A stretch of DNA of 64,000 nt from DATFQI01 sp963816955 (GCA_963816955.1 CAWFME010000003.1:124001-188000); one strand, 5' to 3'; numbered from the stretch's first letter, positions 1-9,613 are shown. Numbers and translations are program-made. The notes: generated from the letters alone by a model not told the origin.

Positions 1-969
1 CGGCTGCGGGACCTGGAGCGCCTCGGGAACGATCTGCCCACGGACGCCGAGTTCTCCCTGATGCCCTCGTGGGAGGAGGCGGGGGAGTACTTCCTGCGCG
101 ACCAGCACCTGAGCGCGCGGCCCAACGGGTTCCTGCAGGTGCGGCCGGAGGTTCCCGCCGAGCAGCAGTTCGCGTACGACCTGGACGAGATGACGTTCAC
201 GTACGTGCAGCACATGGACCTGCTCGTCGTGCGGCGCGGGCCCTCCTCGAGCCGTGCCCCCGCGAACTACCGCCTCCTGGAGCGCACCCCGTTCTACGAC
301 GTCTGGCAGCGCGCCGCCCCGGCCACCACGGTGGTCGATCACGTCCCGTCGCCCGACGTCTCGGCCGCGGCGCGCAAGGCCTCGTGCCAGCGCCTCCTGC
401 GCCGCGTGAGGGGCACGAACGAGCCGGATCTCCGGCTCGCCTACGTCGAGGGCGTCTACACGACCAAGGCGCCGCTCGGCTCGGGGTCGGGCATGAGCGG
501 GAACTGGGCGGTCGCCGGCCCCGACGCCGTGATGATGTACGGACCCGGCCAGGTCGAGCGGGGCATCGCGCTCCCGGCGGGCACCTTCGACGTCTGGATC
601 GGCGGAGCGATCGCGCGTGCGGTGAAGCTCGAGCTCGACGGCCGCAGGATCGGCGAGGTGTCCGACGCGTGGTCGTACCCGGGCGCGTGGAGCCACGCCG
701 GCGTGGTCACGACGAAGGAGGAGGCCGACCACGTGCTGAGGGCGTCGCGCCCCGGCGGGAGCCTCGCGCCGGGCGACGGGGCCAAGGACCAGCCGATCGG
801 GCCCGTCGTCTTCGCCCGCCGGGAGGCCCGGGCCGGTGAGGTCTCCTTCGCGCCGCTCTCCCGCGCCCCCCGGCTCTGCGAGCGCATCGCCGAGCTCGAC
901 TGGATCGAGCTGGTGCGCGGGCTCGGCCCGGACGCTCAGCTGGTCTCGGAGCCGACGACCTCGCGGTAG
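1..969 (+). CDS. C-terminal part of a hypothetical protein (5' end outside window)
   Basis: The reading frame is open from base 1 to a TAG stop at 967-969, so about 322 residues of a longer protein are visible. I do not recognise a family. The visible part is soluble, has no membrane helix, and contains a stretch rich in Gly/Trp/Tyr (about residues 175-245) that could be a beta-sandwich region. Placed at the edge of a glycosyltransferase locus, it may be the extracellular tail of a large membrane protein of the same pathway, but that is inference from context only. Its last 34 bases overlap the convergent glycosyltransferase gene on the minus strand. Confidence 0.6.
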   Translation, partial: RLRDLERLGNDLPTDAEFSLMPSWEEAGEYFLRDQHLSARPNGFLQVRPEVPAEQQFAYDLDEMTFTYVQHMDLLVVRRGPSSSRAPANYRLLERTPFYDVWQRAAPATTVVDHVPSPDVSAAARKASCQRLLRRVRGTNEPDLRLAYVEGVYTTKAPLGSGSGMSGNWAVAGPDAVMMYGPGQVERGIALPAGTFDVWIGGAIARAVKLELDGRRIGEVSDAWSYPGAWSHAGVVTTKEEADHVLRASRPGGSLAPGDGAKDQPIGPVVFARREARAGEVSFAPLSRAPRLCERIAELDWIELVRGLGPDAQLVSEPTTSR

Positions 970-2033
970 ACGCGGGCCGTCCCGAGCGCGCAGCTCCTCC
1001 ACGAGAACTCGCCGGCCCGCGCGAGCCCCCGGCGGCGCAGGTCCGCAGCCAGCTCGGCGTCGCCCAGCACCCGGCGCAGCGCGTCCGCCAGCGCATCCTC
1101 GTCGTGCGGGTCCACGAGCAGCGCCCCGTCGCCGCAGACCTCGGCCAGGCTCCCCCCGTTCGAGCTCACCACGGGCGCCCCGCACGCCATCGCCTCGAGC
1201 GGCGGCAGGCCGAAGCCCTCGAGGAAGGAGGGGTAGAGGAAGCAGGCGGCCGAGCTCAGCAGCGCCACGAGGTCGTCGTCGCTCACGTAGCCCGTGACCA
1301 CGATGTCCTCGCGGACCTGCTCCAGGACGCTGCCGAACTCCGCGTTCATCCAGCCCTCCCCACCCGTGACCACGAGCTGGAACCGGCTGCGGTCGCCGCC
1401 GAGCGCGGCGAACGCACGCAGCGCCGCCGGCAGGTTCTTGCGGATCTCCAGGGTCCCGACGCAGAGGACGTACGGCCGGTCGATGCCGAACCGCTCCGCG
1501 AGGTGGCCGGGCCGGGGCGCCGGGCGGAACCGCGCGTCGACTCCCTCCGGGACGACGTGGACGCGGCCCGGCTCGACGCCGAGCAGCTCGACGATCTCCC
1601 CGCGGCAGTACTCGGAGACGGTCAGGACGGCGGACGCCGCTCGGATGGTGCGCGGTCCGAGCGCGCGGAAGTTCGCGCGGATCACCTTCGAGAAGTACTC
1701 GGGCGCCCGGAGCGTGAGCAGGTCGTGGACGGTGACGACCGTCGGCACCGGCAGGCGCGGCATGGGGGCGTGCAGCGGCCGCGTGAGATGGAGCACGTCG
1801 ACGCCCTCCGCCCTGGCGCGCTCGGGCAGGACCCACGGCTGGTAGAGCCCCTGGATCGCCGCTTGGAGCGCGATCCGCTGGATGCCCTGGCCCGGGACCC
1901 GGCGCGTCGGCGAGAGCACCCGCACGTCCACGTCCTCCAGCCGCTGCAGCTCCGCCAGGAGATCGCGGACGTAGCGAGCCTCTCCGGCGCGGGTGAGCGA
2001 CGCCGCGGTCGTGTCATAGCCGATTCGGAGCAC
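936..2033 (-). CDS. GT4-family glycosyltransferase
   Basis: A 365-residue GT-B fold glycosyltransferase that would transfer a sugar from a nucleotide donor to a lipid-linked or growing surface glycan at the cytoplasmic face of the membrane. The N-terminal domain begins LRIGYDTTAAS and the C-terminal donor-binding domain has YVLCVGTLEIRKNL, the FLYPSFLEGFGLPPLEAMACG segment with the E-x7-E pattern of GT4 enzymes, and a late ALLVDP turn. The start chosen is GTG at 2033-2031, directly before the conserved first strand; longer upstream frame has no family character. It is divergent from the next GT4 gene, whose protein is clearly related (shared IDRP-VLCVGTLE-RKNL), suggesting a local duplication. 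Confidence 0.88.
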   Translation of the reverse strand: MLRIGYDTTAASLTRAGEARYVRDLLAELQRLEDVDVRVLSPTRRVPGQGIQRIALQAAIQGLYQPWVLPERARAEGVDVLHLTRPLHAPMPRLPVPTVVTVHDLLTLRAPEYFSKVIRANFRALGPRTIRAASAVLTVSEYCRGEIVELLGVEPGRVHVVPEGVDARFRPAPRPGHLAERFGIDRPYVLCVGTLEIRKNLPAALRAFAALGGDRSRFQLVVTGGEGWMNAEFGSVLEQVREDIVVTGYVSDDDLVALLSSAACFLYPSFLEGFGLPPLEAMACGAPVVSSNGGSLAEVCGDGALLVDPHDEDALADALRRVLGDAELAADLRRRGLARAGEFSWRSCALGTARVYREVVGSETS

Positions 2034-2093
2034 CTGAAGGGTGATAGCGGACCCCGCTGGGCGCCGATCGGACGCTGCCATCATTCGGCGGCC

Positions 2094-3179
2094 TTGCGAC
2101 TTCGCGTCGGATACGACCTCGCTCCCGAGATGATCACCTCGGCCGGCATCGGGCGCTACGCCCGCGAGCTGCGGCGCGCGCTGTCGCGACGCCGGGACGT
2201 CGACGTCGTCGAGCTGCGGCCGCACCGGCCGCGCAGCCGCGAGGCGGGCCGCCACCGGATCGCCCAGGGGCTCGTGCGCGAGATCGCCTACTACGGCTGG
2301 ACCTTCGACCGCCAGGCGCGCCGCGCGCACGCGGACGTCGTGCACGCGCCGGCCTACGGCCCGTTGCGCTCCCGGACTCCGTACGTGATGACCATCCACG
2401 ACGTGCTGCCGATCGTGCGCCCGCAGCTGTTCCCGTACGTCATCCGGGCCCACTTCTCGCTGACGACCCGCCGGAGCGCCATGAGGGCCGCGTGCGTGGT
2501 CACGGACACCGTCTACGGCCGCGAGCAGCTCGTCGACGTCCTCGGCCTCCCGAGCGACCGCGTGGTCTCGGTCCCGCTCGGCGCCGACGAGCGCTTCTCG
2601 CCCGGCCCGGCGGCGCCGCAGCTGCTCCGCGACCGCTTCGGGATCGACCGCCCGTTCGTGCTGTGCGTCGGGACGCTCGAGCCGCGCAAGAACCTCGCCG
2701 TGGCGCTGCGCGCCATGGAGCGCGCGAAGCTCGCCCCCGACGTGATGCTCGTCGTCGCGGGCGCCCGCGGATGGCGCAACGGCGAGTTCGAGCGCGCGCT
2801 GGAGGAGACGGACGTCCCCGTCGCGATGACGGGCCGCGTGACCGACGACGAGCTCGTCGAGCTGTATCGCGGGGCCGTCTGCCTGCTGTTCCCGTCGCTG
2901 TGGGAGGGGTACGGCCTGCCGCCGCTCGAGGCCATGGCGAGCGGCTGTCCCGTCATCGCCACCGACCGCCCCACGGTCCCCGAGGTCGTCGGCGATGCCG
3001 GGGTGCTCGTCGATCCCACGGACGTGGACGCGATCGCCGCGGCCGTGCGCGGGCTCGCCGGCGACGAGGCGCAACGCGACACCCTGCGCGCCCGCGGGCT
3101 CGCGCGCGCCGCCGAGCTGACGTGGGAGCGCACGGCGGCCGAGACCCTGGCCGTGTACCGCGACGTCGTGCACGGCTGA
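2094..3179 (+). CDS. GT4-family glycosyltransferase
   Basis: A 361-residue GT-B glycosyltransferase. The N-terminal domain starts LRLRVGYDLAPEM with the glycine-rich AGIGRYARELRRAL loop. The C-terminal domain shows FVLCVGTLEPRKNLAVAL, then LLFPSLWEGYGLPPLEAMASG with the GT4 glutamates, and a VLVDPTD turn. No ATG or GTG fits the first strand, so TTG 2094 is taken as the start with only a weak ribosome site. It heads a run of six genes to 9492 that are linked by overlapping stop and start codons (TGATG with the next gene at 3179), so they are probably one operon. Acceptor and donor sugars cannot be read from sequence. Confidence 0.87.
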   Translation: MRLRVGYDLAPEMITSAGIGRYARELRRALSRRRDVDVVELRPHRPRSREAGRHRIAQGLVREIAYYGWTFDRQARRAHADVVHAPAYGPLRSRTPYVMTIHDVLPIVRPQLFPYVIRAHFSLTTRRSAMRAACVVTDTVYGREQLVDVLGLPSDRVVSVPLGADERFSPGPAAPQLLRDRFGIDRPFVLCVGTLEPRKNLAVALRAMERAKLAPDVMLVVAGARGWRNGEFERALEETDVPVAMTGRVTDDELVELYRGAVCLLFPSLWEGYGLPPLEAMASGCPVIATDRPTVPEVVGDAGVLVDPTDVDAIAAAVRGLAGDEAQRDTLRARGLARAAELTWERTAAETLAVYRDVVHG

Positions 3180-5386
3180 TGCGGATCGTCTTCGTCTCCC
3201 ACTACGCGCTGCCCCACCTCGGCGGGATCGAGGTCGCCGTCGACGGCCTGGCGGAGGCGCTGACCGCCGCCGGCCATGACGTCGTGCACCTGGCGTCGGC
3301 CGCCGTGCGGGGCGACGAGCCGCTCGAGGCGCCGCAGCGACCGTACGAGATCGAGCTGATCCCGGCCTGGAACGGCATCGAGCAGGCGGCGGGCCTGCCG
3401 TACCCCGTGTTCCACGCTCGTCTGGGCCGGGCGCTGCGCGCGCACGCCGCGGCGGCGGACGTGGTCCACTGCCACGGCTATCTCTACATGAGCTCGATGG
3501 CCGCGATGGCCGCGGCGCGTGCGAGCCCGGCGGCGCCGCTGCGCGTCGTCACCGAGCACGTCGCGCAGGTGCCCTATGACAGCTCCGCCGTGGTCGGCCT
3601 GCAGCGCGCGGCGGCCGCGACGGTGGGACGTGCCGTCATGCGGGCCGCGGAGGGGATCGTCGTGCTCAACGCGAACGTCGCCGCCGAGGCCGAGCGCCTC
3701 GCGCCGGAGCGGCCGCGCCGGCTCATCGGCAACGGCGTGGACAGCGCGCGCTTCCGGCCGCCGGAGGCCGGTGAGCGCGAGCGCTTGCGCGCGCAGCTGG
3801 ACTGGGACGGCATGCCGTGCGCGCTGTTCGTCGGGCGGCTCGTCGAGAAGAAGGGCGTGGGCGCGATCATGGAGGCCGCCGCCCGCCTGCCCGATGTGCG
3901 GTTCGCGGTGGTGGGCCCCGGCGCGGCTCCGCGGAGCCGGCCGGCGAACGTCGAGGTGCTCGGCGCCCTCCCGCCCTCGCGGGTCGCCGAGCTCTATCGC
4001 GCGGCGGACGTCTTCGCCCTTCCCTCGCGCGGCGAGGGGTTCCCGGTGACGGCGCAGGAGGCGATGGCGACGGGGCTCCCCGTCGTCCTCGGCGAGGATC
4101 GCTCATACGCGCCGCTGCTGGCCGGGGCCGGCCGTGCGGTCACGCAGGTCGCGCCCGAAGGGGATGCGCTGGCGCGTGCGCTCCGCGACCTGCTCGCCGA
4201 TCCGTCCGCCACCGAGCGCGCAGCGAACGACGCCGTCAGGCACGCCCGCACGGCGTTCTCGTGGTCGCGCGCGGCCGAGGAGCACGAGCGCTTCTACGGA
4301 GAGCTCCGCGCGGCGCGGTCGCCGGCGCGCGCGGCCGCTCGCCCGAGGTCCGCCGGCCCTCCGGCCGACGGCAGGCCGCTCGAGGCGACGGTCGTGATCC
4401 CGACGTTGCGCGGCGGCGAGCGCCTGGCCGCGGCGCTGGACAGCCTCGATGCCCAGACCACGCCCGCGCGGAAGGTCGTCATCGTCGACAACGGCGCGCG
4501 CGCGGAGACGCGGGCGCTCCTGGAGACGCGATTTCCGGACGTGGAGCTGATCGTCAACGACGTCAACGCCGGGTTCGGTCGCGCCGTGAACCAGGGAGCT
4601 CGGGTCGCGGTCGGGGACGCGCTCGTCGTGACCAACGACGACGTCGTCCTGCGTCCGGACTTCCTGGAGCGCGCGCTCGAGTCGTTCGAGGACGCGGACG
4701 TGGGGATGGTCGCCGGCGTGCTCGTGCAGGGCGAGGCGCCCGCGCGCATCGACGCCGCCGGCCTGGAGTTCGACACGACCCTGCGGGCGTGGGACCTGGC
4801 TTGGAACCGCCCGCTCGCGGAACTGCGTCCGGACGCGGTCGCCGCCGGGCCGTGCGGCGGGGCGGCGCTGTACCGCTTGACCGCGTTTCGCGACGCCGGC
4901 GGCTACGACGAGACGCTGTTCGCCTACTGGGAGGACGCGGACCTCGCGCTGCGGCTTCGCGACGCGGGATGGCGTTGCGCGGTGGCGGCCGGCGCGGTCG
5001 CCGAGCATCACCACGGCGGCACGCTCGGGGTCTCGAGCGCCCAGCGCGAGCTCGACGCGTTCGGCCGGGGCTTTCTGCTCGCGCGCCACCGGGTCGTCGA
5101 GCGCCGGCCGCTGAAGGCGCTCGCCGTGGCGCTCCTCGACTGGCCGCCACTGATCGCCCATGTCGTCCTGCGCCGCGAGGCCGGCCCGATCCGTGCTCGC
5201 CGCCGGGGCGTGCTCTCCGGCCGCCTGCGCCGGCGCTCCTCCCCGCCGCCCTACGAGCTGGCGACCGTCGGCCTGCTCGAGGCGCTCTGGCGCCAGTGGC
5301 GGTTCGTCCCGTTGCGCCTGTCGGGTCGGCTGCCGGCCCACTTCGGCGGCGACCGCGTCGAGGCGACGGCCAAGTCGCGCCGTTGA
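3179..5386 (+). CDS. bifunctional GT4-GT2 glycosyltransferase fusion
   Basis: A 735-residue protein made of two transferases. Residues 1 to about 385 are GT4: MRIVFVSHYALPHLGGIE at the start, CALFVGRLVEKKGV, and FALPSRGEGFPVTAQEAMATG with the E-x7-E pattern. After an Ala/Arg/Pro linker, residues about 400-735 are GT2: ATVVIPTLRGG, VVIVDNGARAET, the metal-binding region VVTNDDVVLRPDF, and the acceptor-side FAYWEDADLALRLRDAG (ED motif), as in rhamnosyl/galactofuranosyl-type GT2 enzymes. Fusion implies two consecutive sugar additions by one polypeptide. It overlaps its upstream neighbour (TGATG) and its stop overlaps the TTG of the flippase gene. Neither half shows a missing catalytic residue. 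Confidence 0.88.
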   Translation: MRIVFVSHYALPHLGGIEVAVDGLAEALTAAGHDVVHLASAAVRGDEPLEAPQRPYEIELIPAWNGIEQAAGLPYPVFHARLGRALRAHAAAADVVHCHGYLYMSSMAAMAAARASPAAPLRVVTEHVAQVPYDSSAVVGLQRAAAATVGRAVMRAAEGIVVLNANVAAEAERLAPERPRRLIGNGVDSARFRPPEAGERERLRAQLDWDGMPCALFVGRLVEKKGVGAIMEAAARLPDVRFAVVGPGAAPRSRPANVEVLGALPPSRVAELYRAADVFALPSRGEGFPVTAQEAMATGLPVVLGEDRSYAPLLAGAGRAVTQVAPEGDALARALRDLLADPSATERAANDAVRHARTAFSWSRAAEEHERFYGELRAARSPARAAARPRSAGPPADGRPLEATVVIPTLRGGERLAAALDSLDAQTTPARKVVIVDNGARAETRALLETRFPDVELIVNDVNAGFGRAVNQGARVAVGDALVVTNDDVVLRPDFLERALESFEDADVGMVAGVLVQGEAPARIDAAGLEFDTTLRAWDLAWNRPLAELRPDAVAAGPCGGAALYRLTAFRDAGGYDETLFAYWEDADLALRLRDAGWRCAVAAGAVAEHHHGGTLGVSSAQRELDAFGRGFLLARHRVVERRPLKALAVALLDWPPLIAHVVLRREAGPIRARRRGVLSGRLRRRSSPPPYELATVGLLEALWRQWRFVPLRLSGRLPAHFGGDRVEATAKSRR

Positions 5387-6888
5387 CGGAGCCGGGCGAC
5401 AACCAGCCCCTTCCGGGCCCGCCGCTGATCCGGAAGGTGGCCATGAACGCGGCCGCGCTGACCGCCGGCCGGATCGCGGTGCTGGCCGGCGGCGTCGTCG
5501 CCGTCGGGCTCGCCTCGCGGTACCTCGGCGTCAGCGATTACGGCGCCTTCACCGTGGCCGTGGTCTTCGTCTCGCTGTTCGTCGGCCTCACCGACTTCGG
5601 GGTCTCGACCGTCGCGGCCAGGGAGATGGCGCGCGAGCCGGAGAACGAGCACCGGATCATCTGCAACGCGTTCACGATGGGGCTCGCCATCGCCGCCGTC
5701 GTGTCCGCTGTCGCGTACGCGCTGATGTGGGCGGTCTACGCCGGTGAGGACGACCGGGAGGTGCGGGAGGGGATCACGATCCTGCTCGTACAGCTCGTGG
5801 CGGCCTGTCCCGTCGCCACCTGCCGCGCGTTCTGGATCGCCCGCCAGCGGGCCTTCATGTCCGCGTTCGGCGACATCGCCTCGACGTTCACCGCGCTCAC
5901 GCTGATGGGCTTCGCGGTCGCGCTCGACCTGGGCTTGCAGGGCATCGTGTGGGCGCAGGCGATCGGGTACTGCGCGAACGCGCTGCTGATGCTCGCGCTG
6001 TCGGCGCGCCGGATGCGCCTGCGCCCCGCGATCGACCTGGGCTGGTGGCGGAAGCTCATCCGGCTGTCCGCCCCGCTGGGCGGCACCCAGGTCGTCAACG
6101 ACCTCTACTTCCGCCTCGACACGATCCTGCTGTCGTTCTTCCGCTCCCAAGCGGAAGTCGGCCTCTACGGCCTCGCTTACCGGATCGTCGAGGGCCTGAT
6201 CCTCCTGCCCTCGTACATCATGATCACGCTCGTCCCGGAGATCGCCCGGCTCGAGCCCTCCAGCTCGCGGCTGCGCCTGATCGTCTCCGAGGCGTACTCG
6301 GCCATGCAGGTCTTCGCCCTGCCGGTGGCGATCGTGTTCGTGATCTTCGCGCCCGAGGTCGTCACGATCGTCGGCGGGTCGGAGTTCACCGACGCGGCGC
6401 CCGCGCTCCGGATCCTCGTGCTCGGCGTCGCCGTGTCCTACCTCAACGCCGTCTTCGGATACGTGCTCGTCGGCCTCGGGCGCCAGTCGCTGCTCTTCCG
6501 CCTCTCGCTCGCCGTGCTCGCGGCCAACGTCGCGCTCAACCTGATCCTCATCCCGCTGCTGGGCGTCGAGGGCGCCGCCACCGCCGTCACCGGCTCCGAG
6601 ATCGTCTCGCTGATCCTGCTGCGGCGCATGTACGCCCGCATCGCGCCGCCGCCGCGCAATCCCAGGTTCCGGCGCTTGGCGCTGGCGGCGAGCGCGATGG
6701 GCGTCGCGGCGCTCGTCAAGGTCGCGCTGGACTCCATGGGCGCCCAGGGCCTGTTGGTACTGTGCCTCGGCGCGCTCGCGGGCTTGGTGGCGTACGCGGC
6801 GGCACTGTTCGCACTACGCGCGCTGCCGGGCAGTCTCGACAACATCAGCCCCGGCGAGCTCCTACGGAAGGTGACCTTGCGGAAATGA
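5383..6888 (+). CDS. Wzx-like polysaccharide/oligosaccharide flippase
   Basis: A membrane protein of about 500 residues with 12-14 predicted hydrophobic helices, of the MATE/MOP-superfamily polysaccharide transporter type (MVF/Wzx). It would flip lipid-linked oligosaccharide across the cytoplasmic membrane. Visible hallmarks are the N-terminal AGRIAVLAGGVVAVGLASRY segment followed by LGVSDYGAF, the LTDFGVSTVAAREMAR loop, and a mid-protein RLSAPLGGTQVVNDLYFRLD stretch with a charged face. TTG 5383 overlaps the previous stop (TTGA) and is taken as the start; ATG 5443 is an alternative that shortens it by 20 residues. The stop overlaps the ATG of the next gene. Confidence 0.85.
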   Translation: MTEPGDNQPLPGPPLIRKVAMNAAALTAGRIAVLAGGVVAVGLASRYLGVSDYGAFTVAVVFVSLFVGLTDFGVSTVAAREMAREPENEHRIICNAFTMGLAIAAVVSAVAYALMWAVYAGEDDREVREGITILLVQLVAACPVATCRAFWIARQRAFMSAFGDIASTFTALTLMGFAVALDLGLQGIVWAQAIGYCANALLMLALSARRMRLRPAIDLGWWRKLIRLSAPLGGTQVVNDLYFRLDTILLSFFRSQAEVGLYGLAYRIVEGLILLPSYIMITLVPEIARLEPSSSRLRLIVSEAYSAMQVFALPVAIVFVIFAPEVVTIVGGSEFTDAAPALRILVLGVAVSYLNAVFGYVLVGLGRQSLLFRLSLAVLAANVALNLILIPLLGVEGAATAVTGSEIVSLILLRRMYARIAPPPRNPRFRRLALAASAMGVAALVKVALDSMGAQGLLVLCLGALAGLVAYAAALFALRALPGSLDNISPGELLRKVTLRK

Positions 6889-7682
6889 CACTCTCGGCCG
6901 TGATCGCCGCGCGTGACGAGGAGCGGATGCTCCCCGGCTGCCTCCGGCTGCTCGGCTTCGCCGACGAGATCGTCGTCGTCGTCGACGCCCGCTCGACCGA
7001 CCGCACGCACGAGCTCGCGAGAGCGGTGACCGAGCACGTCCACGAGCGCGAGTTCGACGACTTCGCGAGCCAGAAGAACTTCGCGATCGAGCAGGCGACC
7101 GGGGACTGGGTGCTGATCGTCGACGCCGACGAGCGCGTGCCGCCGGCGCTGGCCGCCGAGATCGAGCGCCATCTCCGGGCCCCTGAGCACGACGCGTACG
7201 ACATCCGGACGCTCAACTGCTTCCTCGGCCGCCCGATGATGCACGGGGGCTGGACCGAGTGGCACACGCGCCTCGTCCGCCGCGACCGCGCCCGCTACAC
7301 CGACGCCGTCCACGAGTCCTTCGACGGGCTCGAGGGGCCCGTCGGGCGGCTGGAGCACCCGATGTGGCACTTCTCGCACCGCACGATCGAGGACATGCTC
7401 CGCAAGACGGTCAACTTCGGCGGCGTCGAGGCGCGCGCCCTCTACGAGCGGGGCGCGCCCCGGGTCACCGGCTGGACGCTGGCGCGCACGATCGTCCGCG
7501 AGTTCCTCTACCGGATGGTGCGCCGTCGCGGCTACCGCGACGGGATGGAGGGCGCGATCGAGGCCGTCTACCAGCCGTTCTCGCTGTTCTGCGTGCAGGT
7601 CATGCTGTGGCAGCTCCAGCGCCGGCCGTCGATCCCGGACGCCTACGCGGCCCTGGAGGGGCGCGCGCAGGAGATGCGGTGA
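6885..7682 (+). CDS. GT2-family glycosyltransferase (WaaE/KdtX-like)
   Basis: A 265-residue inverting GT-A transferase. It has the short N-terminal MTLSAVIAARDEERMLPGCL, the DEIVVVVDARSTDRT strand, the FASQKNFAIEQATGDWVLIV loop followed by the DADERV metal site, and the C-terminal HFSHRTIEDMLRKT helix. This order is typical of the LPS beta-1,4-glucosyltransferase group (WaaE/KdtX), which transfers a hexose to a core sugar. ATG 6885 overlaps the flippase stop (ATGA), and its own stop overlaps the next start (GTGA), placing it inside the surface-glycan operon. Confidence 0.86.
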   Translation: MTLSAVIAARDEERMLPGCLRLLGFADEIVVVVDARSTDRTHELARAVTEHVHEREFDDFASQKNFAIEQATGDWVLIVDADERVPPALAAEIERHLRAPEHDAYDIRTLNCFLGRPMMHGGWTEWHTRLVRRDRARYTDAVHESFDGLEGPVGRLEHPMWHFSHRTIEDMLRKTVNFGGVEARALYERGAPRVTGWTLARTIVREFLYRMVRRRGYRDGMEGAIEAVYQPFSLFCVQVMLWQLQRRPSIPDAYAALEGRAQEMR

Positions 7683-8392
7683 GCAGGGCCGAGAACATCG
7701 ACCTCGGCGTGCTCGGCGTCAAGCCGGGCGATCGGGTCGTGGACGTGGGCTGCGCGGCCGGGCTGTTGGCGGAGGAGCTCGCGGGGGCCGGGCTGACCGT
7801 CGTCGGCGTCGAGCCCGAGGCCTACCTGCGCGAGGACTTCGAGCGCCGGATGCGAAGCCGCGGCCTGGACGCGCGCGTCCTCTCCGGCACGGTCGAACGG
7901 CTCCCGTTCGCCGACGGCGAGGTGCGGGCCGCGATCCTGACGGAGGTGCTCGAGCACGTCGAGGATCCGGCGGCGGCGCTGCGCGAGCTCAACCGGGTCC
8001 ACGCTCCCGGGGGCGTCCTCTGCCTCAGCGTGCCCACCAGCTTCACCGAGCGGCTCTTCTCACGCCTGCACCCGCGCTATCTCAGCAACGCGACGCACCT
8101 GCGCATCTTCGAGCGCGAGCAGCTCGTCGAGCTGATCCGCCGGTCGGGCTTCGAGGTCATCGCGATCCAGGGCCGCAACTTCGCTCCCAGCGTCTCCTGG
8201 ATCTTCCACGCGCTGCTGCGCAGCGAATCCGATCACGCGGGCGTCATCAAGCAGCACCTCTGGGTCGACCGGGTGCTCGGGCTGATCTGGGGCGTCCTGC
8301 GCAGGGTCCGCCTGCTCGACCCGGTGCTCCGCGCGGGCAACCGCGTGTTCCCGAAGAGCTGGTACGTGTACTGCCGCAAGCCGGCGGTATGA
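7679..8392 (+). CDS. class I SAM-dependent methyltransferase
   Basis: A 237-residue Rossmann-fold methyltransferase of the Methyltransf_11 kind. Motif I reads VVDVGCAAGLLAEELAGAG, the acidic ribose-binding residue follows in VVGVEPEAYL, and motifs post-I and II are LPFADGEVRAAILTEVLEHV, then HAPGGVLCLSVP. It probably methylates a sugar or lipid intermediate of the surface polysaccharide, judged only by its place in the operon. GTG 7679 overlaps the previous stop (GTGA), and the TGA at the end overlaps the ATG of the downstream glycosyltransferase. Confidence 0.82.
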   Translation: MSRAENIDLGVLGVKPGDRVVDVGCAAGLLAEELAGAGLTVVGVEPEAYLREDFERRMRSRGLDARVLSGTVERLPFADGEVRAAILTEVLEHVEDPAAALRELNRVHAPGGVLCLSVPTSFTERLFSRLHPRYLSNATHLRIFEREQLVELIRRSGFEVIAIQGRNFAPSVSWIFHALLRSESDHAGVIKQHLWVDRVLGLIWGVLRRVRLLDPVLRAGNRVFPKSWYVYCRKPAV

Positions 8393-9492
8393 GGTTCGGG
8401 TTCTACGACCCCTATCTCGCCACGCTCGGCGGCGGGGAGAAGTACCTGCTGAGCATCGTCGAGGTCGCCGCGAAGCTCCCGGGCGCCGAGCTGGCCATCT
8501 TCTCGCCCATACGGCCCGATCCGCGCGACTGGCGGCGGCTGAACATCGAGCTGGCGCCAGACGCCTTCACGTGGTCGCCCGCGCCCCGCGACGCGGCGGC
8601 GAGCCGGCTGAGCGCCGACGTCGAGGTGTTCGTCGCGATGCACAACACCCTCCCGCCCCGCAGCCTCGCCGCCCGCCGCTCGCTGGCGGTCGTGCAGTTC
8701 CCGTTCCGGCGCCCCACCCACCTGCTCGACCCGCTGCGGCGGCGGGCCGACCGCAGGCGGCTCGGCTCCTACGACGCCATCGTGTGCTACTCGCGGTTCG
8801 TCTCCGAGCACGTATCACGCCGGCTCGGCGTGGACGCCTGCGTCATCCCGCCCCCGGTCGACCTGCCGCTCGCCGGAGAGGGTCCGAAGCGACCCCAGAT
8901 CCTCGCCGTGGGCCGGTTCTTCCGGGGCGGTCACAACAAGCGGCACGCGACGCTCATCCGCGCCTTCCGGCTGCTGACCGAGCGCTCCCCGGAGGCCGGC
9001 TGGCGGCTGCACCTCGCAGGCGGCGCCCACGACGACCGCTCGGCGCGCACGTACCTCGACGGGCTGCGGGAGCAGGCCGCCGGCCTCCCCGTCGAGTTCC
9101 ACGTCAACGTGCCGGCCGCGGAGCTCGCGGACCTGTACCGCGGCAGCGCGCTGTTCTGGCATGCCGCCGGGGAGGGGGAGGACCCTGACCGGCACCCGGA
9201 GCGGCTCGAGCACTTCGGCATCACCACGGTCGAGGCGATGGCCCACGGCTGCGTCCCGGTGGTGATCGGGCTCGGAGGCCAGCCCGAGATCGTCTCCGAC
9301 GGCGAGGACGGCCATCTGTGGCGCACCGTCGACGAGCTCGTGGAGATCTCCGCGGCGCTGATCGCGGACCCCGAGCGCCGTGCGGCGATCGCCCGGCGGG
9401 CACGCGGGACGGCGGAGCGCTTCTCCCGCGAGCGGTTCGAGGAGCGCGTCTTGAAGCTGCTCGAGCCGGGCGCGCTGATCGCCCCCGCATGA
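8389..9492 (+). CDS. GT4-family glycosyltransferase (ALG11-like)
   Basis: A 367-residue GT-B transferase with a distinctive start, MRFGFYDPYLATLGGGEKYLL, seen in mannosyltransferases related to ALG11. The donor-binding domain has ILAVGRFFRGGHNKRHATLI, a long LFWHAAGEGEDPDRHPERLE loop, and FGITTVEAMAHGCVPVVIGLGG with the conserved Glu. It closes the run of overlapping genes that begins at 2094. After its TGA there are 121 non-coding bases before the next start, so a separate promoter for the following gene is possible. Confidence 0.85.
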   Translation: MRFGFYDPYLATLGGGEKYLLSIVEVAAKLPGAELAIFSPIRPDPRDWRRLNIELAPDAFTWSPAPRDAAASRLSADVEVFVAMHNTLPPRSLAARRSLAVVQFPFRRPTHLLDPLRRRADRRRLGSYDAIVCYSRFVSEHVSRRLGVDACVIPPPVDLPLAGEGPKRPQILAVGRFFRGGHNKRHATLIRAFRLLTERSPEAGWRLHLAGGAHDDRSARTYLDGLREQAAGLPVEFHVNVPAAELADLYRGSALFWHAAGEGEDPDRHPERLEHFGITTVEAMAHGCVPVVIGLGGQPEIVSDGEDGHLWRTVDELVEISAALIADPERRAAIARRARGTAERFSRERFEERVLKLLEPGALIAPA

Positions 9493-9613
9493 CGTTCTTC
9501 TAAACTGCGCACCGTCGCGGCGTCCCAGGGGTGGCTTGCGCCGCAACTTTTCCTTGCCCGTCCGTTACGTCGGGTGTACGGACCGAATCTGGCATGCGAG
9601 CCGAAAGGCTGCT

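Noticed and set aside
936..3173. 745-codon minus-strand frame
   Set aside because: Only the part up to 2033 is a glycosyltransferase; the rest is antisense to the plus-strand GT4 gene.
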